Source: Dongshaea marina
Lineage (GTDB): Bacteria; Pseudomonadota; Gammaproteobacteria; Enterobacterales; Aeromonadaceae
DNA length: 64,000 bases
Reading direction: 5' to 3'
Assembly (NCBI RefSeq): GCF_003072645.1
Contig: NZ_CP028897.1
Coordinates: forward strand, 4,167,658-4,231,657
Shown here: piece after piece, positions 21,252 to 33,371 of the stretch
Numbering within the stretch: position 1 is the first letter of the stretch
How the letters are laid out: each line of letters starts with the position of its first letter
Program-made: the position numbers and the translations under genes
Notes under the pieces: model-generated
The model's input: the letters and a program-made list of their open reading frames with translations, nothing else
Databases searched by the model: none
Told to the model about the DNA's origin: nothing

Positions 21252-21509
21252 TTAAGAAGCAACGATGCTTACATACTTACGATTCTTAGGACCTTTCACC
21301 TCAAACTTCACCTGACCTTCGGTCAGAGCGAACAGAGTGTGGTCTTTACCACAACCAACGTTGTCACCTGCATGGAACTTAGTGCCACGCTGACGAACGA
21401 TGATGTTACCAGCCAGAACGGATTCGCCACCGTAACGCTTAACACCTAGGCGTTTGCTTTCGGAATCGCGACCGTTTCGAGTAGAACCACCAGCCTTCTT
21501 GTGAGCCAT
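21252..21509 (-). CDS. rpmA: 50S ribosomal protein L27
   Basis: 85 residues, starting [20 protein letters not shown] as in canonical bacterial L27, whose N-terminus reaches the peptidyl transferase centre. It lies 21 bases after rplU in the conserved rplU-rpmA pair. Confidence 0.98.
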   Translation of the reverse strand: MAHKKAGGSTRNGRDSESKRLGVKRYGGESVLAGNIIVRQRGTKFHAGDNVGCGKDHTLFALTEGQVKFEVKGPKNRKYVSIVAS

Positions 21510-21530
21510 GGTTTCGGTCTCCTATAAAAA

Positions 21531-21842
21531 TTAAGCGTTGATACCAGTGATCTTCACTTCAGTGAACCACTGACGATGACCCATCTGCTTACGAGAGTGC
21601 TTACGACGGCGGAACTTAACGATCTTGACCTTTTTGTCACGACCCTGGTTTACCACCTCTGCAGTCACTTTGCCCCCGTTCACATAAGGAACGCCGATCT
21701 CAACTTTCTCGCCATCGGCGATCATCAGAACTTTATCGAACTCAACAGCAGAGCCAGTTTCAACCTCTAACTTCTCAAGGCGAACTACCTGACCCTCTGC
21801 GACACGATGCTGTTTTCCACCACTTTGGATTACCGCGTACAT
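21531..21842 (-). CDS. rplU: 50S ribosomal protein L21
   Basis: 103 residues; [18 protein letters not shown] and [23 protein letters not shown] are diagnostic of L21. It is the first gene of the rplU-rpmA operon and is divergent from ispB, as in E. coli. Confidence 0.98.
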   Translation of the reverse strand: MYAVIQSGGKQHRVAEGQVVRLEKLEVETGSAVEFDKVLMIADGEKVEIGVPYVNGGKVTAEVVNQGRDKKVKIVKFRRRKHSRKQMGHRQWFTEVKITGINA

Positions 21843-21917
21843 GCCTTAACTCCGCTATTTGACGCTAATCTTGGCTTAGCCAGAGTGCGTCTCAAAAACT
21901 TATCACAATGGGCGCGA

Positions 21918-21946
21918 ATTCTACGCAACTTGAGGCCGACAGGCAA
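21918..21946 (-). promoter_or_regulatory. Sigma-70 promoter of rplU-rpmA
   Basis: Minus-strand -35 TTGCCT (21941-21946), 17-base spacer, -10 TAGAAT (21918-21923), followed by a GC-rich discriminator (TCGCGCCC) typical of growth-rate and ppGpp-controlled ribosomal promoters. Confidence 0.75.
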
Positions 21947-22015
21947 GTCTCTTTTCAGGAAAAGTTTAATTTTTACACTTTCCCTCGTTCTGAGCGCCCG
22001 GATCCTCATCTTCTT

Positions 22016-22044
22016 CTGTCACACAAAGGTAATTGGTGTAGAAT
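22016..22044 (+). promoter_or_regulatory. Possible promoter of ispB
   Basis: CTGTCA (22016-22021), 17-base spacer and TAGAAT (22039-22044) lie about 80 bases before the ispB ATG. The -35 match is moderate. Confidence 0.4.
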
Positions 22045-22122
22045 CTCGGTGTAAAAAAATGCGGCCTTATGTAAAACAGCCGTCCACTTCTCAGAGTGCG
22101 ATGACAGTATACAGATTAATCT

Positions 22123-23094
22123 ATGGATCTTAACGCAATTACACGGCTTAGTGCCGACGATATGGCTGGAGTCAATCAAACTATCTTGGAGCGCCTGAGC
22201 TCAGAGGTAGCGCTCATCAATCAGCTGGGTTACTACATTATTAATAGTGGCGGTAAACGGATCCGTCCTCTACTCACCGTACTGGCAGCCCGTAGCCTGA
22301 ATTGTCAGAAGAATCACCATACTCAGCTGGCCGCCATTATAGAGTTCATTCACACCGCCACTTTGCTTCACGATGATGTGGTGGATGAATCCTCGATGCG
22401 CCGGGGCAAAGAGACGGCAAATGCACTATTTGGTAACGCTGCCAGCGTGCTGGTCGGAGATTTTCTCTATAGCCGGGCCTTTGAGATGATGACAGAGATC
22501 GGCAACATGGAGGTGATGCGCATCCTCTCTTCGGCAACCAATGTGATCGCCGAAGGGGAAGTGATGCAGCTGATGAACTGCAATGATCCCGATCTCGATG
22601 AAGCCAGCTATATGGAGGTGATCTACTGCAAGACAGCCCGCCTGTTTGAGGCCGCCTGTGAATTGGCCGCTGTCATCGAAGATCACCCGGCGCAGTTGCG
22701 CGACGCCCTGCGTGACTATGGGAGATATCTCGGAACCGCCTTTCAGATCATTGATGATGTGATGGACTACACCTCAGACCCCAAGGATATGGGAAAAAAT
22801 GTCGGTGACGACCTAGCCGAAGGTAAGGTCACCCTGCCCCTCATCTATGCCATGGCACAGACAGACGCAGCAACCCGCCAGCTGATCCGCAGCGCCATAG
22901 AGAAGGGTAACGGCATGGAGCACCTTGCTACCATTAGCCAGACCCTGGAGCAGACCGGCGCACTGGAGCAAGCAAAGCTGAAAGCACAGAGCGAAGCTCA
23001 AAAGGCTGTCGCGGCTTTAGAGCCTTTACCAGCCTCAGAATATAAAGATGCATTGATCGCCCTTGCAGAGCTCTCTGTGGCGCGTTCAAGCTAA
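22123..23094 (+). CDS. ispB: Octaprenyl diphosphate synthase IspB
   Basis: Makes the C40 side chain of ubiquinone and menaquinone from FPP and IPP. It is 323 residues with the first aspartate-rich motif at 84-88 (LLHDDVVDESSMRRG) and the second in FQIIDDVMDY (about 207-216); GGKRIRPLL binds the diphosphate. It is divergent from rplU and probably monocistronic. Confidence 0.96.
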   Translation: MDLNAITRLSADDMAGVNQTILERLSSEVALINQLGYYIINSGGKRIRPLLTVLAARSLNCQKNHHTQLAAIIEFIHTATLLHDDVVDESSMRRGKETANALFGNAASVLVGDFLYSRAFEMMTEIGNMEVMRILSSATNVIAEGEVMQLMNCNDPDLDEASYMEVIYCKTARLFEAACELAAVIEDHPAQLRDALRDYGRYLGTAFQIIDDVMDYTSDPKDMGKNVGDDLAEGKVTLPLIYAMAQTDAATRQLIRSAIEKGNGMEHLATISQTLEQTGALEQAKLKAQSEAQKAVAALEPLPASEYKDALIALAELSVARSS

Positions 23095-23149
23095 TACAGA
23101 TAGCGTTATTATCTATAACGCTTATCCAAAAAATGCCGGGGGTGCCGAT

Positions 23150-23360
23150 GCATATGGATATGCGAATGCAGGGGTAACCAGGGATGGTGTTATCTGTCGA
23201 CGGCACGTGACTTTTGTATCGTCAAAAGTCACCAAAACCTCACTGCGCGCTGCGTATTTATCATCCCTGATAAATCTCACCAGCTCGACATCCTATCTCG
23301 CGTTACGCTGCTCTGGGAGCAACTTCACCCCTCCGCAGAGCTCCGTAGTTCGCCATCCAT
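23150..23360 (+). repeat. Intergenic repeat element, copy B, with two hairpins
   Basis: Occupies the 409-base gap between ispB and purA. Hairpin 1 at 23207-23232: stem GTGACTTTTG with CAAAAGTCAC, loop TATCGT; the loop and inner stem equal copy A, while the outer three base pairs differ in a compensatory way. Hairpin 2 at 23307-23323 (GCTGCTC with GAGCAAC) corresponds in reverse complement to copy C at 53697-53713. A third inverted repeat (ATTTATCATCCCTGATAAAT, near 23252-23271) lies between them. Boundaries are approximate. Confidence 0.6.
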
Positions 23361-23451
23361 GGCTCAACACTCGAAATGTAATTACAGTATTTCCGCTATA
23401 CAACAGTATTAATGCTCGGAGCCTGTTGGCAATCCATGCTAGGACAGATAC

Positions 23452-23480
23452 AAAAAGAGCCGCTCAATGCGGCTCTTTTT
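23452..23480 (-). terminator. Terminator of purA
   Basis: 12-bp stem (23452-23463 with 23469-23480) with a five-base loop and terminal A/T runs, located between the purA stop and the repeat element. Confidence 0.9.
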
Positions 23481-23503
23481 ATTTGAGGCTTCAAAAACCT
23501 GAG

Positions 23504-24835
<1,332 letters not shown>

Positions 24836-24914
24836 CTATCAAAACTCGGCGCCAAAAAGAAAAAATGCTGTCATAGCGCAGATGATTCGATCGAACCGGT
24901 TAAAAAACCATAAA

Positions 24915-24938
24915 AAAGGGCCTGTTACCAGGCCCTTT
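24915..24938 (-). terminator. Terminator after hflC
   Basis: Stem AAAGGGCCTG/CAGGCCCTTT (24915-24924 with 24929-24938), followed on the minus strand by a T run. It marks the end of the nnr...hflC superoperon. Confidence 0.88.
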
Positions 24939-24956
24939 GTTCAATATCAGCTTAGG

Positions 24957-25838
24957 TTACTTCTTAGATCCTTTTGAATCATTGAAGTACTTGAAGAAGC
25001 TATCATCGGGTGACAACACCATCATGTTATCGCCGCTGCTAAAGCTGTGCTGGTAGGCCTGCAGACTTCTTAAGAAACTAAAGAACTCAGGATCCTGCTT
25101 ATAGGCATTGGCATAGATCTTCGCAGCCTGGGCATCCCCTTCACCCTTGATCTGGCTCGCCTTACGATTGGCATCGGCAATCATGACGGTGACCTTACGA
25201 TCTATGGTTGCACGGATGATTTCAGCCTGCTCCTGACCTTCAGAGCGGTGCTCCTTGGCTACCGCATTACGCTCGGCACGCATCCGCTGGTAGATGGAGT
25301 TACTGACCTCGGTCGGCAGGTTGATCTGCTTGATCCGAACATCAATCACCTTGATCCCAAGCTCGGAAGAGCGAGCGGTACGCTTGAGGGCATCCTCCAT
25401 CAGCTCACCACGCTGACCCGAAACGATCTCCTTGATGGTACGACTACCAATCTCAGAGCGCAGGCCGTTGTTGATCTTGCGCTTGAGCAGGGATTCTGCA
25501 CGGGCGCGATCGCCATTGGTTGCCAGGTAATACTTGGCAAAATCACTGATCCGCCACTTCACATAGGAGTCGATGATCAGATCTTTTTTCTCTGAGGTCA
25601 CGAAGCGGTCCGCGTTGCCGTCCAGGGTCTGAACCCGGGCATCCAGCTTGATCACGCTCTCAACCACAGGGATCTTAAAGTGCAACCCCGGCTCAAAGAC
25701 CACCGCCTTGCCTGCCGAATCCCGCTCAATCTTGCTAAAGCGAGTCAGGATCCCGCGCTGTCCTTCCCGAACCACAAACATCGAGGAATAGACAAGAACC
25801 AGCACGATGACAATGATGATTCCAATAAATTTTTTCAT
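24957..25838 (-). CDS. hflC: FtsH protease modulator HflC
   Basis: Inner-membrane SPFH/stomatin-type protein that forms a cage with HflK around FtsH. It is 293 residues: one N-terminal membrane anchor (FIGIIIVIVLVLVYSSMFVV), then a periplasmic SPFH domain (REGQRGILTRFSKI; PGLHFKIPVVESVI) and a coiled coil rich in Ala/Glu. Its ATG overlaps the hflK stop (TGATG). Confidence 0.97.
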   Translation of the reverse strand: MKKFIGIIIVIVLVLVYSSMFVVREGQRGILTRFSKIERDSAGKAVVFEPGLHFKIPVVESVIKLDARVQTLDGNADRFVTSEKKDLIIDSYVKWRISDFAKYYLATNGDRARAESLLKRKINNGLRSEIGSRTIKEIVSGQRGELMEDALKRTARSSELGIKVIDVRIKQINLPTEVSNSIYQRMRAERNAVAKEHRSEGQEQAEIIRATIDRKVTVMIADANRKASQIKGEGDAQAAKIYANAYKQDPEFFSFLRSLQAYQHSFSSGDNMMVLSPDDSFFKYFNDSKGSKK

Positions 25839-27004
25839 CAGTTACCTCTCCCTGACTGGTAGCGAACACCGGAGCGCACCGTGTTGGAGCGGCTGGTACT
25901 ACGGATCGGCTGTTGAGATGCCTGTGTATCACTGGCCGACACATCACTCATCGCGTTTTCAGAAAGCGGCTTTTTCACCGAGCTACTCATTTTATCCAAA
26001 GGCAGGTAGATCACATTGTTACTGCCCTGCTTCGGCAGATCGACCATTACCTTGTTGGTATTTTGCAGAACCGATTGCATCGCATCCAGATAGAGACGCT
26101 CACGAGTAATCTTAGGAGCTTCCTTATACTCAGGCAGCAGCTCATCGAAGCGAGCTACGGCACCCTTGGCCTGGAGCACTGTACTATCTTTGTATGCCTC
26201 GGCTTGCTGGAGTACCCGCTGCACCTGACCACGCGCCTTAGGCTCAACACCCTTGGCATAGGCTTCGGCCTCACGGATATAACGCTGCTCATCTTCCTGG
26301 GCGGCGATGGCATCATCGAAGGCATCCTTCACCTCTTCGGGTGGACGTGCCGGCAGGAAGTTGACGTCAACAATCTCAAGGCCCATGTGATAAGGCTTGA
26401 TGATCTGCTCCAGAAGGGTTCTGGTTTCCTGACGAACCACTTCACGCCCTGTGGTCAGGATGTCATCCATCGAGGTATGACCGACCACATAGCGCAGTGC
26501 ACTATCGGTTGCTTGCTGCAAACTGTTATCCGGGTTGGTCACACTGAACAGGTATTGCTCAGGGTTCTCGACGCGATACTGGACGTCCATCTCGACCCGA
26601 ACCACGTTCTCATCCTTGGTCAGCATGAAACCGCTGGCCTGGAGTGAACGAACGGAGCGAACATCGACCGGAATAACCCGATCAACAAAAGTCATCTTCC
26701 AGTGCAGACCTGGCTGAACCACCTCGGTGACCTTACCAAAACGCAACAGGACACCGCGTTGTGCTTCCTTGATGGTATAGAAACCACTCACCAGCCAGAT
26801 AGCTACTATGATGACGATGATGCCTCCCCACAGGGGAGCCAGACCGCCGTTACGCCCGCCTTTGCGCTTGGATAGCCCTCCAAACTTGCCAAAGAAATTG
26901 CGGATCATCTCATCAATATCCGGGGGCCCCTGCTCATCGCGATCTTTCTTGTCCCAGGGATCCCGATCCTTGTTGTTGTTGTTTCCAGGCTCATTCCAGG
27001 CCAT
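25838..27004 (-). CDS. hflK: FtsH protease modulator HflK
   Basis: Partner of HflC. It is 388 residues: a Gly/Asn/Asp-rich cytoplasmic N-terminus (MAWNEPGNNNNKDRDPWDKKD), a membrane segment near 68-85 (GGIIVIIVAIWLVSGFYTI), the SPFH domain (EAQRGVLLRFGKV), and a Ser/Gln/Arg-rich C-terminal tail. ATG 27004 is preferred over the ATG at 27016 because GGAG lies seven bases before it. It overlaps hflC by one base. Confidence 0.97.
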   Translation of the reverse strand: MAWNEPGNNNNKDRDPWDKKDRDEQGPPDIDEMIRNFFGKFGGLSKRKGGRNGGLAPLWGGIIVIIVAIWLVSGFYTIKEAQRGVLLRFGKVTEVVQPGLHWKMTFVDRVIPVDVRSVRSLQASGFMLTKDENVVRVEMDVQYRVENPEQYLFSVTNPDNSLQQATDSALRYVVGHTSMDDILTTGREVVRQETRTLLEQIIKPYHMGLEIVDVNFLPARPPEEVKDAFDDAIAAQEDEQRYIREAEAYAKGVEPKARGQVQRVLQQAEAYKDSTVLQAKGAVARFDELLPEYKEAPKITRERLYLDAMQSVLQNTNKVMVDLPKQGSNNVIYLPLDKMSSSVKKPLSENAMSDVSASDTQASQQPIRSTSRSNTVRSGVRYQSGRGN

Positions 27005-27054
27005 CACACACTCCATTCATAGACGTCGAGAAGTTTAGTTCCTACTTTATCAGG

Positions 27055-28344
27055 CTATTTGGGCACGATAAAGCGTTGTAAATGCTCACCTTCCAGCTTT
27101 AAGAGCCGCATCCAGTCTGTTCGCGCCAAACGAATATCCAGCAAGCTGTTTCCCTCATCATCAAATCGCTCGGATTCGATACAGTTATATTGATAGAGGA
27201 GCCCGCGTAATCGGGCCGCCGCAGGCGGAATCGACAGGGATTCATTGACCATGGTCTCCGCCAGCCGCTCGCTCAGAGCCTGCAGCAGGAGATCGCACCC
27301 CTCTCCCGTTTTGGCCGATAACCAAACCCGGGATGCATGGCCCTGTTCATCGCGCTCGATTCTCGGCAGGAAACCATCCAGGCAATCGATCTTGTTGTAG
27401 ACCAGCAGCGCGGGGATCTCATCGGCGCCCAGGATATCCAGCACCGCGGTGACCTCATCCATGTTCTCCTGCATGTTGTCATCGGCACAATCGATGACAT
27501 GCAGCAGCAGATCCGCCTCCCGGGTCTCCAGCAAGGTCGCACGGAACGCCGCTACCAGCTCGTGGGGCAGATGGCGGATGAAACCTACCGTATCTGCCAT
27601 CACCACTTCCCCAACATCCTTGACCTCGATGCGCCGCAAGGTCGGATCCAGAGTCGCGAACAGCTGATCGGCTGCGTAGACATCGGATTGGGTGAGACGG
27701 TTAAACAGAGTCGACTTACCAGCATTGGTATAGCCCACCATAGAAGCGGTCGGAACCTCGTTACGCTGCCGGGAGCGCCGCCCCTGGGCCCTTCGCTTCT
27801 CAACCTTCTCCAGACGCTTAAGGATATAACGGATCCGCTCACGAATAAGACGCCGGTCGGTCTCAAGCTGGGTCTCTCCAGGCCCGCGCAGGCCGATTCC
27901 CCCCTTCTGTCTCTCAAGGTGAGTCCAGCCGCGAACCAGCCGCGAGGCAATATGCCGGAGCTGGGCCAGCTCCACCTGCAGCTTACCCTCATGGGTGCGG
28001 GCCCGCTGAGCAAAGATATCCAGAATCAGGCCGGTTCTATCCAGAACCCGGCACTGCAGGAGCTGCTCTAAGTTGCGCTCCTGAGCCGGAGTCAGGGCAT
28101 GGTTGACGATCACCAGGTTGGCCCCCTGGGCCCGAACCTCTTGCGCGATCTCCTCGGCTTTACCGGAACCTACAAAATATTTGGGTTGAACACTCTTGCG
28201 ACTGCTGGTCACTACAGCCAGAGTTTCGACACCCGCAGAGTCAGCCAGCAGCTTAAGCTCATCCAGATCTTCGCTTTCGCTCTCATCGGCAAAATAAACA
28301 TGGACCAGGATCGCCTGCTCACCAACCTCATAACGGTCAAACAA
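27055..28344 (-). CDS. hflX: Ribosome-associated GTPase HflX
   Basis: Ribosome-splitting and rescue GTPase of heat stress. It is 429 residues with an N-terminal HflX domain (YFVGSGKAEEIA), a GLRGPGETQLETDRR helical hairpin, and G domain motifs GYTNAGKSTLFN, LFATLDPTLRRIE, DTVGFI and NKID. It lies between hfq and hflK in the conserved order. Confidence 0.97.
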   Translation of the reverse strand: MFDRYEVGEQAILVHVYFADESESEDLDELKLLADSAGVETLAVVTSSRKSVQPKYFVGSGKAEEIAQEVRAQGANLVIVNHALTPAQERNLEQLLQCRVLDRTGLILDIFAQRARTHEGKLQVELAQLRHIASRLVRGWTHLERQKGGIGLRGPGETQLETDRRLIRERIRYILKRLEKVEKRRAQGRRSRQRNEVPTASMVGYTNAGKSTLFNRLTQSDVYAADQLFATLDPTLRRIEVKDVGEVVMADTVGFIRHLPHELVAAFRATLLETREADLLLHVIDCADDNMQENMDEVTAVLDILGADEIPALLVYNKIDCLDGFLPRIERDEQGHASRVWLSAKTGEGCDLLLQALSERLAETMVNESLSIPPAAARLRGLLYQYNCIESERFDDEGNSLLDIRLARTDWMRLLKLEGEHLQRFIVPK

Positions 28345-28419
28345 GCCAATAACTCCTCAGAAAAACACAGAAAAGCCGGGCGGAATCAAGGCTGATCCAC
28401 CCGGTACAGGCAGGAACGA

Positions 28420-28722
<303 letters not shown>

Positions 28723-28801
28723 CTATCGTTTCCTTATAATTTGTAGTTGTAAAAAAAATAAAAAAATAACACTACTGCCTGACTATTATATATTGACAGG
28801 A

Positions 28802-29731
28802 TTATTTCTCACCTACAACCGAGCAAATTTGCTCAATATTTGTAAGATCGCCGCTGCGCAGCCAGAAAACATCCTGCCACCCTCTGAGCCAGGTGATCTG
28901 GCGCTTGGCCAGTTGGCGGGTCGCGATGATCCCTCGCTCTATCATCTCATCATAGCTAAGCTTACCGGCAAGATAGTCCCACATCTGCCGGTAACCCACA
29001 CAGCGGATCGAGGGGAGATCCACATGGAGATCGCCGCGCTGATACAAGGCTCGCACCTCCTGCTCAAAGCCCGCCTCAAGCATCAGCTGAAAACGTTTAG
29101 CAATCAACTGATGAAGCTCACTACGCTCCTCTGGGGCGATCGCAAACTGAAAGACCTTATAAGGCAAAGGCTCTCCCTTGACCTGGGTGAGCTCTGTCAT
29201 GCTGCTACCACTGATCCTATATACCTCAAGGGCCCGGGAGAGCCGCTGGGGATCATTGGGGTGAATTCTTGCTGCCGACTCAGGATCCACCTTTGCAAGC
29301 AGCTGATGCATCTTCTCCCAGCCCAGCTCGGCAGCCTCTTTCTCTATCTGCTCGCGGATCTCGGGCACCGAAGAAGGCAGCGGTGATAATCCCTCCAGTA
29401 ACGCCTTGAAGTAGAGCATGGTACCGCCCACCAGCAGCGGGATCCGCCCCCTGGCGGTTATTTCAGCCATCTCTCTTAAGGCATCTTCACGAAACTGCGC
29501 AGCCGAATAGCTCTCACAGGGATCTAAAAGGTCCAGCAAGCGATGAGGCGCCCGGGCAAGCTCCTCGGCATCTGGCTTGGCGCTGCCGATATCCATCCCT
29601 TTGTAGATAAGCGCCGAATCGACGCTGATGATGTCACAGGGAAGATGCTGACATAGCTCAATCGCCAGGGCTGTTTTTCCAGAAGCGGTCGGCCCCATCA
29701 AAAAAATCGCCGGTGGTAAGGGATCACTCAC
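28802..29731 (-). CDS. miaA: tRNA dimethylallyltransferase MiaA
   Basis: Prenylates A37 of UNN-decoding tRNAs. It is 309 residues with P-loop GPTASGKT, the [12 protein letters not shown] region, and [18 protein letters not shown]. Start is taken as GTG 29731 ([14 protein letters not shown]), which overlaps the end of mutL by eight bases and matches the E. coli N-terminus; an in-frame upstream start would add an unconserved leader. Confidence 0.95.
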   Translation of the reverse strand: MSDPLPPAIFLMGPTASGKTALAIELCQHLPCDIISVDSALIYKGMDIGSAKPDAEELARAPHRLLDLLDPCESYSAAQFREDALREMAEITARGRIPLLVGGTMLYFKALLEGLSPLPSSVPEIREQIEKEAAELGWEKMHQLLAKVDPESAARIHPNDPQRLSRALEVYRISGSSMTELTQVKGEPLPYKVFQFAIAPEERSELHQLIAKRFQLMLEAGFEQEVRALYQRGDLHVDLPSIRCVGYRQMWDYLAGKLSYDEMIERGIIATRQLAKRQITWLRGWQDVFWLRSGDLTNIEQICSVVGEK

Positions 29732-31565
29732 CCTCAAACTCCTCAATAAAAGATTGCATAGATACAGGTTTAGCCAGGCTCGGATCCTGATGCCAATCAG
29801 GATAGGAAGCCTCAAGCTCGGTTAAAAGACTCCCGGCCTGCTGTAGATTATAGCCAGAAGCCCCCAGAGGTGAGTGGCCTGAGATCCACTGACAAAGAAC
29901 CCTCGTTTGGCTTGCACTCAGTTCACCCGGGAAGCTTTCCAGTTGCTGTAAAAGGGCCGGAAAGATATCCGCCACACTGGTATGGCGCAGCGCCGCTGGC
30001 ATTTTTCGCAGCATCGCCTGGCCATTTTTTTTAAGGACGAGATCAACACCAAGCCGTCCCAGCAGCGCCTGATGACGCTCGACTGCCTCCAGCATGCTCT
30101 CTTCGAGAGTAAGGGTGACAGGAATAAGCAGAGGCTGGGCCACCAGGCCCTGCCCAAGCAGGCTCTCAATCTGCCTCGCTAACAGTAGCTGTTCAACCCG
30201 CGGCATCGCGACCAGCAGTAATCTATCCTGATAACCAAGTAGCAGGTAGCGTGGGTTCACCATGGTCAATGGCAGCCAGTGACTCTCATCAGCGGAGTGC
30301 ACCAAAGCTTCCTGCTCCGAAGACTCGGGGGAAGCTGAGGGATGCTCCGGGATCAGGGGTCGCATCAACTGCTGGTAAGGCTCCCAACTTTTTGGTGATG
30401 CGCCTGAGTGTTGCTGATAGTTATGTCGTGAGGCAGAGCCGCCCATTGCGGCAGGAGCACTGTTAAAGCTGCGTGCCGGTGAACTCAGGGAAGGACTCTG
30501 GGCACTCGCGGCATCATCACCGCAAGCCATCACGGGCTGTGCCTCACAGAGTGCAAGCTCTGGGTCCTGTCCCTGCATCAGGGCGTCTCGCAGCACCTGG
30601 CACACAAAATCGTGAACCAGCCGCGCCTGATGAAACCGCACCTCATGCTTGGTCGGATGCACATTCACATCCAGCTGATCCGCCGGGAGCTCAAGATAGA
30701 GCACATAGGCCGGATGAAGCCCTCCACTCAGCCACTGCTCATGGGCCTGACGAATCGCGTGATTAATAAGCTTGTCCCGGATCATTCGCCCGTTCACATA
30801 GCAATATTGAAGATCATTGCGCTCACGCAGTGCAGAGGCAGGGGCCAGCCAGCCCCACAGCTTCACATCCAGGTGCTGACTCTCGACAGCCAATGCCTGC
30901 TCTGCAAACTCGCGTCCACAGATCTCTTTTAATCGCTGCAGTTGCAGGGCTTCATCGGTTACGGCCCGGTACCGGCGCACAGGGCGCCCGTTATGCAGCA
31001 AGGTGAACTCAGTATCAAAACGGCTCAGGGCGATCCGTCGCAGCAACTCATCAATATGGCTAAATTCGGTCTTCTCGGTGCGCATAAATTTGCGACGGGC
31101 CGGAGTATTAAAAAAGAGATCCTTGACCTCAACACTGGTGCCGACCGGATGCGCCGCCGGGCGCAGCTGAACCTCCATATCCCGTCCCTCTGCCAGGGCT
31201 TGCCAGGCTTGCTCCTGCTCCGATGGACGAGAGGTCAGGGTCAGGCGCGATACCGAGCTGATGGAGGCCAGCGCCTCGCCGCGAAATCCAAGGCTCAAAA
31301 TCGCCTCGAGATCATCCAGGGTTGCAATCTTACTGGTAGCATGGCGCGACAGGGCCAGGGCCAGCTCATCTTTTGGGATCCCTGAACCACTGTCTGTGAT
31401 TCGAATCAGCTTAGCCCCACCCTGTTCAATCTCGAGGCGAATTCGCCGGGCCCCCGAATCCAGACTATTTTCGACCAGCTCCTTGACCACGGAAGCGGGA
31501 CGTTCGACCACCTCACCGGCGGCAATCTGGTTCGCCAATCTTGGGGAAAGAATACGAATGCTCAT
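29724..31565 (-). CDS. mutL: DNA mismatch repair protein MutL
   Basis: Coordinates MutS with MutH and UvrD. It is 613 residues: N-terminal GHKL ATPase with [29 protein letters not shown] and [14 protein letters not shown]; a transducer domain; a Ser/Gly-rich linker (about 345-400); and a C-terminal dimerisation domain. The DQHAxxER endonuclease motif of MutH-less bacteria is not seen in the C-terminal domain, so the host should use MutH/Dam-directed repair. Start is two bases after amiB; the end overlaps miaA. Confidence 0.96.
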   Translation of the reverse strand: MSIRILSPRLANQIAAGEVVERPASVVKELVENSLDSGARRIRLEIEQGGAKLIRITDSGSGIPKDELALALSRHATSKIATLDDLEAILSLGFRGEALASISSVSRLTLTSRPSEQEQAWQALAEGRDMEVQLRPAAHPVGTSVEVKDLFFNTPARRKFMRTEKTEFSHIDELLRRIALSRFDTEFTLLHNGRPVRRYRAVTDEALQLQRLKEICGREFAEQALAVESQHLDVKLWGWLAPASALRERNDLQYCYVNGRMIRDKLINHAIRQAHEQWLSGGLHPAYVLYLELPADQLDVNVHPTKHEVRFHQARLVHDFVCQVLRDALMQGQDPELALCEAQPVMACGDDAASAQSPSLSSPARSFNSAPAAMGGSASRHNYQQHSGASPKSWEPYQQLMRPLIPEHPSASPESSEQEALVHSADESHWLPLTMVNPRYLLLGYQDRLLLVAMPRVEQLLLARQIESLLGQGLVAQPLLIPVTLTLEESMLEAVERHQALLGRLGVDLVLKKNGQAMLRKMPAALRHTSVADIFPALLQQLESFPGELSASQTRVLCQWISGHSPLGASGYNLQQAGSLLTELEASYPDWHQDPSLAKPVSMQSFIEEFEGE

Positions 31566-31567
31566 TC

Positions 31568-32911
31568 TCAGGATCTCGGTATATATAAAACCTGCCCGAT
31601 CCGCAGGTTATTACTCTTGAGGTTATTGCGTTTACGAATAGAGCTCATGCTGGTTCCATTGCGTTTTGCCAGAACCGACAGACTATCTCCGCGCTGGACC
31701 ACGTATTTTTTCACACCATAGCGCAAAGCAAACATGGAGCCCTTGGGGGCATGCTGCAGATAGTAATCTTTGATCCCGCGAAACAGGGCCTCGGCGACTC
31801 TCTGCCGGTAGCCATCGTTAAACAGCAGTTTATTGTCGTGAGGATTAGAGATAAAGCCGGTCTCCACCAATAGTGATGGGATATCCGGCGATTTCAGCAC
31901 CGCAAGGCTCGCATGCTGGGGATCATCTTTGTGCATATAAGCGACCCGCTTGAGCTCCCTGACCACATCCAGACTCACCGCATAGCCGACGGCACGGGAG
32001 CGATCCATGGAAAGATCCAGGAAAGTCCGGGTCAGATAGGGGTTGGGGTCGGTCTTGGCTATCACCTTGCCGACCCCACCCAACAACTCGGACTGCTTCT
32101 CCTGATCCTCCAGCCAGCGACCCATCTCACGATTGGCCCGGCGCAGGGAGAGCACCCAGACCGAAGCCCCCCTGGGCTGAGAGCTGGCAAAGCTGTCGGC
32201 GTGAATCGAGATCAGCAGATTTGCCCCGCTCTTACGGGCGATTTCACTACGCTGAGTCAGGCCAACATAATAATCACCGGTGCGGGTTAGGATCGCCTTC
32301 ATCCCATACTGCTGATTAATAAGCTTCTGCAGGCGCTTAGCGATCGCCAGAGTCACGGTTTTCTCATAGCGACCATGAGCTCCGATTGAGCCAGGATCTT
32401 CTCCTCCGTGGCCCGGATCTATGGCTATCACCAATGGAAAAGGCTTAACGGCCTTAGGTTGTGACACCTGAGGCTTGCTATGGGTCACCTTTGCCACCTG
32501 TTTTCCCTGGGGAACAGGCAGGTCGATCACCAAACGATCGCCGTAGGGTTTCACCGGCTGCAGAGGGAACAACACAGGCTTGACCGGCTGTTTAAGCTCA
32601 AAGACCAGTCGGTAGCTGCCCTTCTTAGCTGGCGTACTGCCACGGATCTTCTGCAGCAGGCTCTTTTTATACTCAAGCTTGCTGAGGTTAACCCCCATTT
32701 TCGTGTTGCTGAGGTCCACCACCAGGCGATTGGGCTTGGTCAGGGTAAAATAGCTGTAATCAGGCTTATCCCTGAGATCCAGGACCACCCGAACCTTGTC
32801 CGGGGCTGACCAGACCCGAACACTATTAACCCGGTTTGCTGCAACAGATGAAAAGGCCAGCATCGCCAGCCATAGCCCTAAAAGGGGCCATCCATATTTT
32901 TTAATGCTCAC
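31568..32911 (-). CDS. amiB: N-acetylmuramoyl-L-alanine amidase AmiB
   Basis: Septal peptidoglycan-splitting enzyme. It is 447 residues: signal peptide ([18 protein letters not shown]), AMIN targeting domain (about 28-125), zinc Amidase_3 domain ([39 protein letters not shown]) at about 162-385, and a C-terminal LysM ([20 protein letters not shown]). GTG start at 32911 overlaps the tsaE end by 11 bases. Confidence 0.96.
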   Translation of the reverse strand: MSIKKYGWPLLGLWLAMLAFSSVAANRVNSVRVWSAPDKVRVVLDLRDKPDYSYFTLTKPNRLVVDLSNTKMGVNLSKLEYKKSLLQKIRGSTPAKKGSYRLVFELKQPVKPVLFPLQPVKPYGDRLVIDLPVPQGKQVAKVTHSKPQVSQPKAVKPFPLVIAIDPGHGGEDPGSIGAHGRYEKTVTLAIAKRLQKLINQQYGMKAILTRTGDYYVGLTQRSEIARKSGANLLISIHADSFASSQPRGASVWVLSLRRANREMGRWLEDQEKQSELLGGVGKVIAKTDPNPYLTRTFLDLSMDRSRAVGYAVSLDVVRELKRVAYMHKDDPQHASLAVLKSPDIPSLLVETGFISNPHDNKLLFNDGYRQRVAEALFRGIKDYYLQHAPKGSMFALRYGVKKYVVQRGDSLSVLAKRNGTSMSSIRKRNNLKSNNLRIGQVLYIPRS

Positions 32912-33371
32912 TGCTTCCTACTGCCCGAACGATCGCTTTGCCGACTTCTGTATGTCCCTGAATCCTTACCACCCGCTGCTCTCCCTGGTAGGCCAGCCAC
33001 AGCTCCAGATCAGGCTCGGGTAACATCCCCTTGCCCTTTTCCGGCCATTCGATAAGGCACAGGCTGTTATCCGCAAAATAGTCACGGATCCCCATATATT
33101 CCAGCTCTTCGGGATCACAAAGGCGATAAAGATCAAAATGACTGACGCTCCACTCCCCCAATTGATAGGGCTCAACCAGAGCATAGGTCGGACTCTTTAC
33201 CCGTCCGGTATGGCCCATCCCCTGCACAAAACCCCGGCTCAGGGTCGTCTTACCGGCCCCCAGCTCCCCATGTAAAAAAATCACGACGGACTGCTGGCAT
33301 GCCTTGGCCAGTTGACCTCCCAAACTTACGGTGGCCTGTTCATTCTCAAGTTGTAATCTAATTTCTGTCAT
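32901..33371 (-). CDS. tsaE: tRNA threonylcarbamoyladenosine biosynthesis ATPase TsaE
   Basis: ATPase of the TsaBDE complex that makes t6A37. It is 156 residues with Walker A GELGAGKTTLSRG and the conserved VKSPTYALVEPY and HFDLYRL. ATG 33371 overlaps the restored stop of nnr as TGATG, the usual coupling in this operon. Confidence 0.96.
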   Translation of the reverse strand: MTEIRLQLENEQATVSLGGQLAKACQQSVVIFLHGELGAGKTTLSRGFVQGMGHTGRVKSPTYALVEPYQLGEWSVSHFDLYRLCDPEELEYMGIRDYFADNSLCLIEWPEKGKGMLPEPDLELWLAYQGEQRVVRIQGHTEVGKAIVRAVGSSEH

